A stretch of 64,000 bases of DNA from Lacinutrix algicola. GTDB taxonomy: Bacteria; Bacteroidota; Bacteroidia; Flavobacteriales; Flavobacteriaceae. The stretch lies in contig NZ_LIQH01000030.1 of assembly GCF_001418085.1 (NCBI RefSeq), forward strand, positions 62,001 through 126,000, read 5' to 3'. Below the pieces are notes generated by a model that worked only from the letters and a program-made list of their open reading frames with translations, ran no database searches and was not told where the DNA came from. Positions 48,264 to 56,492 of the stretch are shown piece by piece; the stretch's first letter is position 1; the number at the start of each line of letters is the position of its first letter. The translations under genes were made by a program, and so were the position numbers.

Positions 48264-49550
48264 ATGTCAAAAACTGCTACGTTAGAAATCGACGGAAAAA
48301 AGCATGAGTTTCCTTTATTAGTAGGAACAGAAAATGAAGTTGCAATAGATATTAAAACTCTTAGAGCTGTAACAGGTGGTGTAACAACTATAGATCCTGG
48401 ATATAAAAATACAGGAGCCTGTGAAAGTGCAATCACTTTTTTAAATGGAGAAGAAGGGATTTTAAGATATAGAGGATATTCTATTGAAGAATTAGCAGAG
48501 AAAGCAGATTTTTTAGAAGTAGCTTACTTGTTAATTTTTGGAGAATTACCAACTCAAGAACAATTAGATAAATTTAATGCAGATATCAAAGAACAATCTG
48601 TAGTAGATGACGATATTAAAAAAATAATAGACGCTTTTCCAAAGTCGGCTCACCCAATGGGAGTGTTGTCTTCTTTAACAAGTGCTTTAACAGCCTTTAA
48701 TCCATCTTCAGTAAATGTAGATTCTGAAGAAGAGATGTACAAGACTGTTTGTAAAATAATGGGTAAATTTCCTGTATTAGTCGCTTGGACTATGCGTAAG
48801 AAAAAAGGATTACCATTAAATTACGGTGATAGTTCTTTAGGTTACGTAGAAAACATTTTAAAAATGATGTTCTCTAAGCCTAATGAAGATTATAAACAAA
48901 ACGAAATTTTAGTAAACGCATTAGATAAGTTATTAATCTTACATGCAGATCACGAGCAAAACTGTTCTACTTCTACAGTAAGAATAGTAGGTTCTGCACA
49001 CACAGGATTATTTGCATCTATATCTTCTGGTATTTCTGCACTTTGGGGACCTTTACATGGTGGAGCAAACCAAGCAGTATTAGAGATGTTAGAAGCTATT
49101 AAAGAAGATGGAGGAGATACTAAAAAGTTTATGGCTAAGGCTAAAGACAAAGAAGATCCTTTCCGTTTAATGGGCTTTGGACATAGAGTTTATAAAAACT
49201 TTGATCCTCGTGCAAAAATTATTAAAGTTGCTGCAGACGATGTATTAGCAGATTTAGGTGTTGAAGATCCAGTACTTGATATTGCAAAAGGTTTAGCTTC
49301 TGAAGCATTAAGTGATGAGTATTTTGTAAAACGTAAATTATATCCAAACGTAGATTTCTACTCAGGTATTATATATAGATCTATGGGAATTCCTGTAGAA
49401 ATGTTTACTGTAATGTTTGCTTTAGGTCGTTTACCAGGTTGGATTGCACAATGGAAAGAAATGCGTGCGCGTAAAGAACCAATAGGTCGTCCAAGACAAG
49501 TTTATATTGGTGAAAATCTTAGAGATTTCAAAACTATTGAAAAAAGATAA
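48264..49550 (+). CDS. gltA: Citrate synthase
   Basis: The 428-residue protein belongs to the type II (hexameric, Gram-negative) citrate synthases and condenses acetyl-CoA with oxaloacetate. It keeps the N-terminal beta domain (ATLEIDGKKHEFPLLVGTEN). The active-site histidines are in HADHEQNCSTSTVR and GPLHGGANQAV (about residues 230-270) and in FGHRVYKNFDPRAK (about 305-318). The C-terminal IGRPRQVYIGENLRDF is typical. A U-tailed hairpin follows. Confidence 0.97.
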   Translation: MSKTATLEIDGKKHEFPLLVGTENEVAIDIKTLRAVTGGVTTIDPGYKNTGACESAITFLNGEEGILRYRGYSIEELAEKADFLEVAYLLIFGELPTQEQLDKFNADIKEQSVVDDDIKKIIDAFPKSAHPMGVLSSLTSALTAFNPSSVNVDSEEEMYKTVCKIMGKFPVLVAWTMRKKKGLPLNYGDSSLGYVENILKMMFSKPNEDYKQNEILVNALDKLLILHADHEQNCSTSTVRIVGSAHTGLFASISSGISALWGPLHGGANQAVLEMLEAIKEDGGDTKKFMAKAKDKEDPFRLMGFGHRVYKNFDPRAKIIKVAADDVLADLGVEDPVLDIAKGLASEALSDEYFVKRKLYPNVDFYSGIIYRSMGIPVEMFTVMFALGRLPGWIAQWKEMRARKEPIGRPRQVYIGENLRDFKTIEKR

Positions 49551-49570
49551 TATTTAATAAATTTCATATT

Positions 49571-49600
49571 AAGCTTCATAAGAAATTATGGAGCTTTTTT
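49571..49600 (+). terminator. Terminator after gltA
   Basis: AAGCTTCATAA (49571-49581) pairs with TTATGGAGCTT (49586-49596), with one T-G wobble, around GAAA and is followed by six T residues. The next start codon is only 14 bases further, so some readthrough must supply that gene or its promoter overlaps. Confidence 0.75.
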
Positions 49601-49613
49601 ATATACCACAATC

Positions 49614-50528
49614 ATGTTAAAACTCAATGTTAAAAACGAAACATCACGCCTTAGAGCTGTTGTTCTAGGTACTGCTGTAAGTAATGGTCCAACACCAAGT
49701 TTAGATGAAGCTTACGATCCAAAATCTGCTCTTCATATTAAAGCAGGAACTTATCCCGTGGAAGCAGATATGGTTAAAGAAATGGAAGCAGTCGCTACTA
49801 TTTTTAAAAAGTATGATATTAAGGTTTATAGACCAGAATTAATTGAAAATTGTAATCAAATTTTTGCTAGAGATATCGCTTTTGTAATCGACGATGTCTT
49901 TGTAAAAGCAAATATATTACCAGAGCGTGAGAATGAACTAGATGCTATTCAATATGTAATAGATCAAGTAAATCCAGAGAAGGTTGTTAGGCCGTCAGAA
50001 GAAGTACATATAGAAGGTGGCGATGTTATGCTTTGGAACGATTATATTTTTGTAGGTACCTATAGAGAAGCAGATTATGCAGATTATATTGTTGCACGAA
50101 CCAATCGACAAGGTGTTGAGTTTCTAGAAAAAACATTCCCACATAAAAAAGTTAAGTCTTTTAACTTAAAAAAATCACAAACCAATCCAAGAGATAATGC
50201 ACTGCATTTAGATTGCTGTTTTCAGCCAATTGGTACAAATAAAGCTATTTTACACAAAGAAGGTTTTCTTGAGGAAGAAGAGTATGAGTGGCTGTTAAAT
50301 TACTTCGGAAAAGAAAATTGTTTTATTATTTCTAAAGAAGAAATGTATAATATGAACAGTAATATTTTTTCAATTTCTGAAGATGTTATTGTTTCTGAAA
50401 AAAACTTCACAAGATTAAATAGTTGGTTGCGTGATAATGGTTTCACAGTAGAAGAAGTACCTTATGCAGAAATATCTAAACAAGAAGGATTGCTTAGATG
50501 TAGTACTATGCCGTTAATTAGAGATTAA
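49614..50528 (+). CDS. Arginine deiminase / dimethylarginine dimethylaminohydrolase family protein
   Basis: The 304-residue protein belongs to the guanidine-modifying (amidinotransferase/deiminase) superfamily. The active-site set is visible: FARDIAFVI near residue 88, HIEGGDVM near 131, catalytic His198 in LHLDCCF, and nucleophile Cys296 in LLRCSTMPL. It would hydrolyse the guanidino group of arginine or a methylated or agmatine-like derivative. It is linked to gltA in other flavobacteria. Start is only 14 bases after the gltA terminator's T run. The exact substrate cannot be told from motifs. Confidence 0.85.
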   Translation: MLKLNVKNETSRLRAVVLGTAVSNGPTPSLDEAYDPKSALHIKAGTYPVEADMVKEMEAVATIFKKYDIKVYRPELIENCNQIFARDIAFVIDDVFVKANILPERENELDAIQYVIDQVNPEKVVRPSEEVHIEGGDVMLWNDYIFVGTYREADYADYIVARTNRQGVEFLEKTFPHKKVKSFNLKKSQTNPRDNALHLDCCFQPIGTNKAILHKEGFLEEEEYEWLLNYFGKENCFIISKEEMYNMNSNIFSISEDVIVSEKNFTRLNSWLRDNGFTVEEVPYAEISKQEGLLRCSTMPLIRD

Positions 50529-50558
50529 ATAAGTTTTATAGAATAAGGAAAATTTAAA

Positions 50559-50597
50559 TAATACGTGTTGTTAGTAATTTGACTTCACGTATTTTTT
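50559..50597 (+). terminator. Terminator between convergent genes
   Basis: AATACGTG (50559-50566) pairs with CACGTATT (50585-50592), followed by a T run to 50596. It serves the rightward deiminase-family gene and overlaps the stop region of the leftward one. Confidence 0.65.
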
Positions 50598-51294
50598 ATT
50601 TGCGATATATCCTTCTAGGATAGTCAGACATTCTAATGTTTTCTTTTTTTAATTCAGACAATGCATTTCTTGCAATCCATTGTGCCGATTTACTATTAAA
50701 CATTAGTATTTCTTGAGCAGTATTTATAGCTCTTTTATTCAAGTCTATATTGCGTTTTCCAATGTTTCGTAATGCCCAGTTTACAGCTTTTTTAACATAC
50801 AGTCTTTCATCGTTTGCTTCACTTTTTATTATTTGAAAAAAGGGTTCAAATAATTCGTTTTCACCTGTTTTATTAGCCATGCAATAAGAAGCTAAGATTG
50901 TAAATCCTGCTCTTTTTTCAAATTCAGGAACTCTTTCAGTCCACTCTATTATTTTAAGAATAGCAAATTCGCTTTTAGAGAAAAGGCCCATACAGAAGCT
51001 GTCGCAAATCTCCCAGTTTTCGAATGTTTTAACCCATTTTTCCATTAACGGTACTGTAACATCTTTTGGGTTATACATTTTACTACATAATAGTCGTGCT
51101 TCGTAGATTCCGCTATCAAAAAGTTGTAATGCAAGTTCGTTGTTTTTTCCAATATCTTTGGCGATAATCTTTAAATCTTTATGATAAATACCTAAAGAAT
51201 TAATTGAAATCACTCCAAATTTTTGCTCTTTAAAGATTACTTTATCAGTATCTTTTAGGCTGTAGAGACGTTCAATAATTTTATTGTAAGTCAT
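50596..51294 (-). CDS. DNA alkylation repair family protein (AlkD-like)
   Basis: The 232-residue all-helical protein has the HEAT-repeat pattern of the AlkC/AlkD DNA glycosylase family. ARLLCSKMYNPKDVT, WVKTFENWEICDSFCMGLF (about residues 88-106), the Trp of IIEWTERVPEFEKRAGF and KKAVNWALRNIGKRN (about 167-181) are characteristic. AlkD removes N3- and N7-alkylated bases. It is transcribed alone and toward the deiminase-family gene. Activity is inferred from fold-level similarity; some family members bind DNA without catalysis. Confidence 0.85.
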   Translation of the reverse strand: MTYNKIIERLYSLKDTDKVIFKEQKFGVISINSLGIYHKDLKIIAKDIGKNNELALQLFDSGIYEARLLCSKMYNPKDVTVPLMEKWVKTFENWEICDSFCMGLFSKSEFAILKIIEWTERVPEFEKRAGFTILASYCMANKTGENELFEPFFQIIKSEANDERLYVKKAVNWALRNIGKRNIDLNKRAINTAQEILMFNSKSAQWIARNALSELKKENIRMSDYPRRIYRK

Positions 51295-51420
51295 TGAAAT
51301 TTGAAGTTTAGAGATGTAATTGTTTACAAAACAGAATCTTTAATTAAGATACAAAGAAAGGTATAGATCTAAAAGTGTGATGTAAACTATATCATTTTTT
51401 GATAAAACGTGTTTTTAGTT

Positions 51421-52587
51421 TTATTGAATTACTAACTTTTTTGTAATTCTAGCCTTATCATTTTTTAGAGAAGCTAAATAAACACCTTTATTTAAAAAAC
51501 TTAAATCTATAGTTTCTATTTGGTTGTTTATTTTAGATTTGTAAACTTCTTTCCCTAATATATCTAAGATTATTAGCTCAAAATTTTCAACGATATTATC
51601 GTTTAATTTAATGTTAAATATCCCAGAAGAAGGATTGGGGTAAAAACTAATAGTACTGTTTGAGCTAAAAGTAGTAACATCTAGACTATTGATGCCAATA
51701 GCAAACTCTAAAGCAGTACCTAATGCGCCTTTGGTAACTTCAAAAAGATAGTTAACATCCATATTCGCTAAAGTATCTGAACTAGTATGAGCGTGTGGAG
51801 TTTCATTTTTTTCATAAAGACCAGTAATTATTTCTCCATTATTTTGAAAAGGAACATAGTCTGATGCATAAGCATAAGAAATCTCGGTGGCTAAATTAGA
51901 ATATAAGCTAAAGCAATTAGCCATAATAGTAGTAGAGACTACAGAAGCAGCATTGTTAGCGCTTGGTGTATTATCTTGATCGTTTTCGCAAACAATAGTA
52001 TTGTTTATTAAGCCATTAACGCCTCCAACTTCATCGATATTAAGTACAAGAGAAATATCTAAATTATCTGGTATTACTGTATTATTTACATAATAATTAC
52101 TTCCTATTAAACCAACTTCTTCACCACTAAAATGAATGAATTTTAGAGAATACTCTGTGTTTACATTTTTTAATAGTCTGGCTATTTCCATAATTAGTAC
52201 TGTACCACTTCCATTATCATTTGTTCCAGGTCCGTTTATAGTATCGTAATGTGCATCTATTATAAGAAAGGTATTTGGGTATACAGAGCCTATTTTGGTA
52301 ATAATAATGTTATTAGTTGTATTGCCTCCGTAACTAAAAGGTTGCTCAACTATATCTGTATAACCTAAGTCTTGATATCTTGTTTTAATCCAACTTTGGG
52401 TATTACCAATTGCAGTAGATCCAGCTTCTTTAACTCCAAAATTTTCGAATGTTATTAAATCTGCCAATATGTTAGAAGAAGAAACATCTGTAACAATAGA
52501 GTTATAATACGAGTTATATGTTTGGGCACTTAAAGAAGAAATACTAAAAGTAAAAAGGATTACTAAAGTTTGTAGTACTTGTTTCAT
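51421..52587 (-). CDS. Secreted M28 family zinc metallopeptidase with T9SS sorting domain
   Basis: The 388-residue protein has a signal peptide (MKQVLQTLVILFTFSISSLS) and an M28 aminopeptidase-like domain. The metal ligands and catalytic residues are seen in DAHYDTINGPGTNDNGSGT (about residues 112-130), FSGEEVGLIGSNYY (about 153-166) and NIDEVGG. A later His is in TPHAHTSSD. The last 75 residues are a type A T9SS signal (FYPNPSSGIFNIKL ... FLNKGVYLASL ... KKLVIQ), so it is exported across the outer membrane. It follows the second TonB receptor gene after 47 bases on the same strand, with its own candidate promoter, and may supply peptides to that receptor. Confidence 0.88.
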   Translation of the reverse strand: MKQVLQTLVILFTFSISSLSAQTYNSYYNSIVTDVSSSNILADLITFENFGVKEAGSTAIGNTQSWIKTRYQDLGYTDIVEQPFSYGGNTTNNIIITKIGSVYPNTFLIIDAHYDTINGPGTNDNGSGTVLIMEIARLLKNVNTEYSLKFIHFSGEEVGLIGSNYYVNNTVIPDNLDISLVLNIDEVGGVNGLINNTIVCENDQDNTPSANNAASVVSTTIMANCFSLYSNLATEISYAYASDYVPFQNNGEIITGLYEKNETPHAHTSSDTLANMDVNYLFEVTKGALGTALEFAIGINSLDVTTFSSNSTISFYPNPSSGIFNIKLNDNIVENFELIILDILGKEVYKSKINNQIETIDLSFLNKGVYLASLKNDKARITKKLVIQ

Positions 52588-52624
52588 TATTGTTGATTTT
52601 TATAAAAAGTTTGATGCATATAAA

Positions 52625-52632
52625 CAAATGTA
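52625..52632 (-). promoter_or_regulatory. Candidate -7 element of the M28 peptidase gene
   Basis: Read leftward, TACATTTG matches the TAnnTTTG consensus exactly and lies 38 bases before the peptidase start, in the spacer after the receptor gene. No clear -33 TTG is seen. Confidence 0.4.
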
Positions 52633-52634
52633 TG

Positions 52635-54935
52635 TTATTTAAAACGAACTCTAAAACTCAAATTAGGAGTAAAGCCAAGCGACTTGTTTTCAATTTTAGA
52701 TATAGATTCATCTTCGTTTAAAATGTAGTAGCTGTTAAGTGTATTCTTTCGGTTAAGTATATTCCAGATTGAAAAACCTATTTCAGCTTTCGTATTTCTA
52801 GCTAAATTTAAATTATAAGTTCCAGAAAAATCAGTTCTAAAATAATCATCTAAATTAGTTTTATTAGCAGTATTATAGTTAATGTTATTATCAAAAATTG
52901 GCTGAACATCATTAGGGGTAGTAGTGGGTTTTCCGGAATTCCAATTAAAACCTAATGCTAGTTTTAAATTATTAACAGTGTAAGTACCTGCAAAAGTTAA
53001 AGCATGAGAAACAGCAGTGTTATTGGCAAAGGCTTGCGCATTGTTTAGTGTTGAAAATGAATAATCGTTATTACTTAAAGAGTAGCTTAGCCAAGAGCTA
53101 AAAGCATTAAATTGCTTGTTAATTAAAAAATCGATGCCTTTAGTTTCATAATTCCCAATGGCATTAATGTTTTGATATTGGTTTTGAAAACCTTGACTTT
53201 TTGTAGTTATACCATCTACATGTTTTATAAACGCTTCTGCACTTACCAAAAGCTTGTTTTTATTGTAATGTAAGCCAATAGAAGTTTGTTTACTTTCTAT
53301 AATTGGTAGGGTAGTATTATTTGCTAACACCCAACGGCGTTTTTCTATGCCTAAAAAATCGTTTTGACGGTCTATTACTTGTGACGTTACTTGGCTTTTA
53401 AACTCACCTAGTAATTCAACTTTAAAATGTTTTAGAAATTTATGATTAAAACTTAAGCGTGGTTCTAGTAATAATACATTAAAAGGCTTATAATAATTAC
53501 TTCTAGTACCAATTTTTAAATGTGTTCTATTGTTATAAGAAGAAAAAGTAAATTCACTAAAAGTGGAATGTGTACTAACCTCATGCTCCATCTCACTTCT
53601 ATATTCTGGATCGTTTATTTCCTCTAAATTGGTGACGCTTACTTGAGAATATTGGTAACCATTAGTCCAACGTAAGCGTTCGTTAAAATCTAGTTTAAGT
53701 TGAAGTGTTATACCATAATCTTTAACAGCATTATTTTGTAGTAAACGTTGGTTGTTTTCTATATCAAAATTAGTAGCATTTAGTTTGTAGTCAGACAAGT
53801 TTAGTTGTACTTCACTACTTAAAAACGAACTCCATTGCCTATTATAGTTTAATCCAGCGGCAAGATTTCGTTGCGTAATTCCGCTAATTAAAGCAGTTGT
53901 AGTGCTGTTTTCTAGATAATCTAATGTATTAAAAACTGTAGTAAAGCTAAGTCTTAATTTATCTTTAGATGAAAGGTCATGTAGTAACTTTGCACTTATA
54001 TCGTAAAAATAAAAATTTTCGTTAGAGGTTGAGTTTTTATTGCCTTCAGAAGTATTATTAATGTCCGAATCCTGAAAGATACGATCAAAATACTGCTGAT
54101 AAGTTGGAGTATTTACAGCATCTGTAATCGAACGTCTTGCAGATAACTGTAATTCCATATTGTCTTGTAATTTTAACTTTGTAAATGCATCGGCTTGAAT
54201 TAAATTTAAACCCAAGCCATAGGAACTTTCTTTATTTGTATTAGTATCCAAACGCATATCTATTGTACTAGAAACACCATCGCCGTATAAAGCACTTGTA
54301 CCATTTTTAGATATAACTACATTAGAAATTAAGTTAGGATTAAAAGCAGAAATTAAGCCGAAGAAATGACCAGATTGATACATTTTTATACCATCCCAAA
54401 GAATTAAGTTTTGATCGTGAGTGCCACCTCGAACATTAAGGTTGGAAACCGATTCGTTTATACTTAAAACACCCGGCAAAGCTTGTACGGTTTGCAATAC
54501 ATCAGCTTCTATTAAGCCAGGAAGAATACCAAACTCATCTGGATTTAAAACAACTTCTCCAGTTTTTGTTTTAGTAATACCTGTTGTTAAATAAGTATTT
54601 AGTTGCACCTCTTCAAGCGCTTCTATTGGTCTTGTTCTTTTTTTACTAGGAGCAATGGCAACAAAACGACTGTTTATAATTTTAAAGTTTAAATTAGTGT
54701 TTGTTCTTAGGTAAGTTATGGCATCATTGTAAGAGAGTAGTGTTGAAGGTTCTGTGATTTTTACACCTTCTGTAGTTTTGTCTGCATAGGTAAATCTAAT
54801 GTCAAAACGTTTTTCTAAAGCTTTTAAAACTGTTATAAGAGGAATTGTTTCAGTTTTAAAAGTTTGAGAGTTCACACTAATAAAACTAAAAAAGAATAGG
54901 ATAATTAAGAGAGTGAACGTAATTTTTTTACTCAC
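52635..54935 (-). CDS. TonB-dependent receptor with STN domain (signalling module 2)
   Basis: The 766-residue outer membrane receptor starts with GTG at 54935, overlapping the end of the fecR-like gene by 8 bases (GTGAGTAA), so translation is coupled. The signal peptide is followed by a secretin/TonB short N-terminal domain (ALEKRFDIRFTYAD, about residues 40-55), the contact point for FecR-type anti-sigma factors. The plug has GILPGLIEADVLQTVQALPGV and NLNVRGGTHDQNLILWDG. The barrel ends in SFRVRFK. It is a close paralogue of the receptor at 56493-58778. The ligand is unknown; siderophore-like, glycan and peptide ligands are all possible. Confidence 0.9.
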   Translation of the reverse strand: MSKKITFTLLIILFFFSFISVNSQTFKTETIPLITVLKALEKRFDIRFTYADKTTEGVKITEPSTLLSYNDAITYLRTNTNLNFKIINSRFVAIAPSKKRTRPIEALEEVQLNTYLTTGITKTKTGEVVLNPDEFGILPGLIEADVLQTVQALPGVLSINESVSNLNVRGGTHDQNLILWDGIKMYQSGHFFGLISAFNPNLISNVVISKNGTSALYGDGVSSTIDMRLDTNTNKESSYGLGLNLIQADAFTKLKLQDNMELQLSARRSITDAVNTPTYQQYFDRIFQDSDINNTSEGNKNSTSNENFYFYDISAKLLHDLSSKDKLRLSFTTVFNTLDYLENSTTTALISGITQRNLAAGLNYNRQWSSFLSSEVQLNLSDYKLNATNFDIENNQRLLQNNAVKDYGITLQLKLDFNERLRWTNGYQYSQVSVTNLEEINDPEYRSEMEHEVSTHSTFSEFTFSSYNNRTHLKIGTRSNYYKPFNVLLLEPRLSFNHKFLKHFKVELLGEFKSQVTSQVIDRQNDFLGIEKRRWVLANNTTLPIIESKQTSIGLHYNKNKLLVSAEAFIKHVDGITTKSQGFQNQYQNINAIGNYETKGIDFLINKQFNAFSSWLSYSLSNNDYSFSTLNNAQAFANNTAVSHALTFAGTYTVNNLKLALGFNWNSGKPTTTPNDVQPIFDNNINYNTANKTNLDDYFRTDFSGTYNLNLARNTKAEIGFSIWNILNRKNTLNSYYILNEDESISKIENKSLGFTPNLSFRVRFK

Positions 54936-55824
54936 GCTTTAGCGATATCTTATTGTTGTTTTTAGTATAGGCTAAGTTAAGCGGAATAGTGATGGCTTGC
55001 AATGCAATATCCAAATTATTATGTGCAAAACTACCTGAAAATACTTCGTTAATGTCTATATTATTAACGCTAAATGTGACATTGTATTGTCTTTCAAACT
55101 CTGCTATTACTTGAGCGTAAGGCATACTTTTAAAAGAAGATTCGTTGTTAATCCAAAACGGACTAGTATCATCAGTTTTTGGTCTTTCAACTAATTTATT
55201 GTCTAGTATTAAAAAACTTTCTCCGGGTTTTAAAATACGACTAGTTTTGTTGTGTTCTACTTTTACAGAACCCTCATAACAAATAACTTCAAAAAGATTA
55301 TTTCTATTATTAATATTAAATTCAGTACCTAAAACAGAAATATTTCCAGCCGTTGTATGTACCGTAAATTTAGAGCCTTTGGCAACTTTAAAATAAGCTT
55401 CTCCATTTAGGTCAAGATTTCTAGCATCTTCCCAACTTTTTTTATTAAAAGCTAAAGTAGATTTAGCATTTAATTTTACTTGAGAATCATCGGGTAAAAC
55501 TATGTTTTCTTTTTGTGCAAATTCGGTTGCTATATTAGTGTTTAGCGTAGTAGTGTAATAGTAAGATCCAATACAAATAGCTAAAATTGCAGCTATACGC
55601 ATAAAAGGTTTTAACCAATTATTTTGTTTTTTTGATTTTGTTTTTAAGGCAATGTTTAATCTTTCTAATTCAATATCAGATTCAAGTTCTTGAGGTTTAA
55701 AATCTTGTAATGCAGCGTTCAGCCTAGTTAATTCGTTGAAGTCTTCTAGCTGTTTAAAAGCTTGAAATTCCTGCGAATTTAGGTTGTTACTTAACCATTT
55801 CTTTATTAATACTTCTCTTTCCAT
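54928..55824 (-). CDS. FecR-family anti-sigma factor (signalling module 2)
   Basis: The roughly 298-residue inner membrane protein has a cytosolic N-terminal sigma-binding part, one membrane helix (MRIAAILAICIGSYYYTT, about residues 75-95), and a periplasmic FecR domain. That domain includes ATEFAQKENIVLPDDSQVKLNA (split near 110), GEAYFKVAKGSKFTVHT, and VLGTEFNI; a C-terminal domain follows that meets the receptor. The start at 55824 (MEREVLIKKWL) is chosen because the in-frame ATG at 55839 would lie almost against the -10 element of the shared ECF-type promoter. It overlaps the receptor gene by 8 bases. Confidence 0.88.
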   Translation of the reverse strand: MEREVLIKKWLSNNLNSQEFQAFKQLEDFNELTRLNAALQDFKPQELESDIELERLNIALKTKSKKQNNWLKPFMRIAAILAICIGSYYYTTTLNTNIATEFAQKENIVLPDDSQVKLNAKSTLAFNKKSWEDARNLDLNGEAYFKVAKGSKFTVHTTAGNISVLGTEFNINNRNNLFEVICYEGSVKVEHNKTSRILKPGESFLILDNKLVERPKTDDTSPFWINNESSFKSMPYAQVIAEFERQYNVTFSVNNIDINEVFSGSFAHNNLDIALQAITIPLNLAYTKNNNKISLKRE

Positions 55825-55840
55825 TTTATTTGTAATCAAT

Positions 55841-55872
55841 TATATAACAACATAAGTATATAAACTCCTACC
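55841..55872 (-). promoter_or_regulatory. Candidate ECF-sigma promoter of fecR module 2
   Basis: Read leftward: GGTAGG (55872-55867), 18 bases, GTTATATA (55848-55841). The spacing equals that of the two related sites at 59681-59714 and 60311-60344, and an AG follows GGTAGG as in the module 1 site. The predicted transcript start lies about 10 bases before the fecR start codon. Confidence 0.6.
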
Positions 55873-55895
55873 TTAAAAGTAATTTATTATAAAAA

Positions 55896-56411
55896 TTATA
55901 GTTCACTAATGTCTTTACGTAACTTTTTTAAAGCACCATAAATGCGTTTTTCTACAGCTTTTGTACTAATTCCTAAAACCTCAGCAATTTCTTTATGTTT
56001 TTTGCCATCAATTCTATTCATTAAAAATGCTACACGTTGTGCTTCACTTAAGTTTGCTAATGCTATTTGTAATTTTTTCATATACTGTTTTTCTTCCAAA
56101 ACAAATTCTGGAGTCTCATTAGTATAGTGTTTTGGTTTTGTTTGCTGATATTTTAAAACAACCTTTTGATGTTTGGTTTCATTCAACATTAAATTGTTGC
56201 CAATTGTAAAAAGAAAACTTTTTGCCTTTTCAGGAGTTACTTTTTTACAGTTTTCCCACAGCTTAATAAAAGCTTCTTGTGTCTTGTCTTTAGGGTTTAA
56301 ACGTTCGCCAAATTTGTAATGCAAAAAGTTATTTAGATCCTGTGAATGCTTCTTAAATAAAGAATTAAAAAGATGTTCTTCACAAATGTTATTATGTAAT
56401 TTTTTAGGCAT
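55896..56411 (-). CDS. ECF RNA polymerase sigma factor, FecI-like (signalling module 2)
   Basis: The 171-residue protein has region 2 (FLHYKFGERLNPKDKTQEAFIKLWENC, split near residue 40; the helix that melts and reads the -10) and region 4. The region 4 helix-turn-helix is HKEIAEVLGISTKAVEKRIYGALKKL (about 140-165), which reads the -35. It is about two-thirds identical by eye to the sigma factor at 59744-60259, and the recognition helix STKAVEKRIYGALKKLRK is the same in both. This predicts overlapping promoter specificity. It is the first gene of a module with fecR and the receptor. Confidence 0.92.
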   Translation of the reverse strand: MPKKLHNNICEEHLFNSLFKKHSQDLNNFLHYKFGERLNPKDKTQEAFIKLWENCKKVTPEKAKSFLFTIGNNLMLNETKHQKVVLKYQQTKPKHYTNETPEFVLEEKQYMKKLQIALANLSEAQRVAFLMNRIDGKKHKEIAEVLGISTKAVEKRIYGALKKLRKDISEL

Positions 56412-56492
56412 TACGGTTTTAAAATTTCTTAAAAGTAAAAAAAGGAATCATAGTATGGCACATTTTTTTAGCAATTATATAAATAAGGTGTG

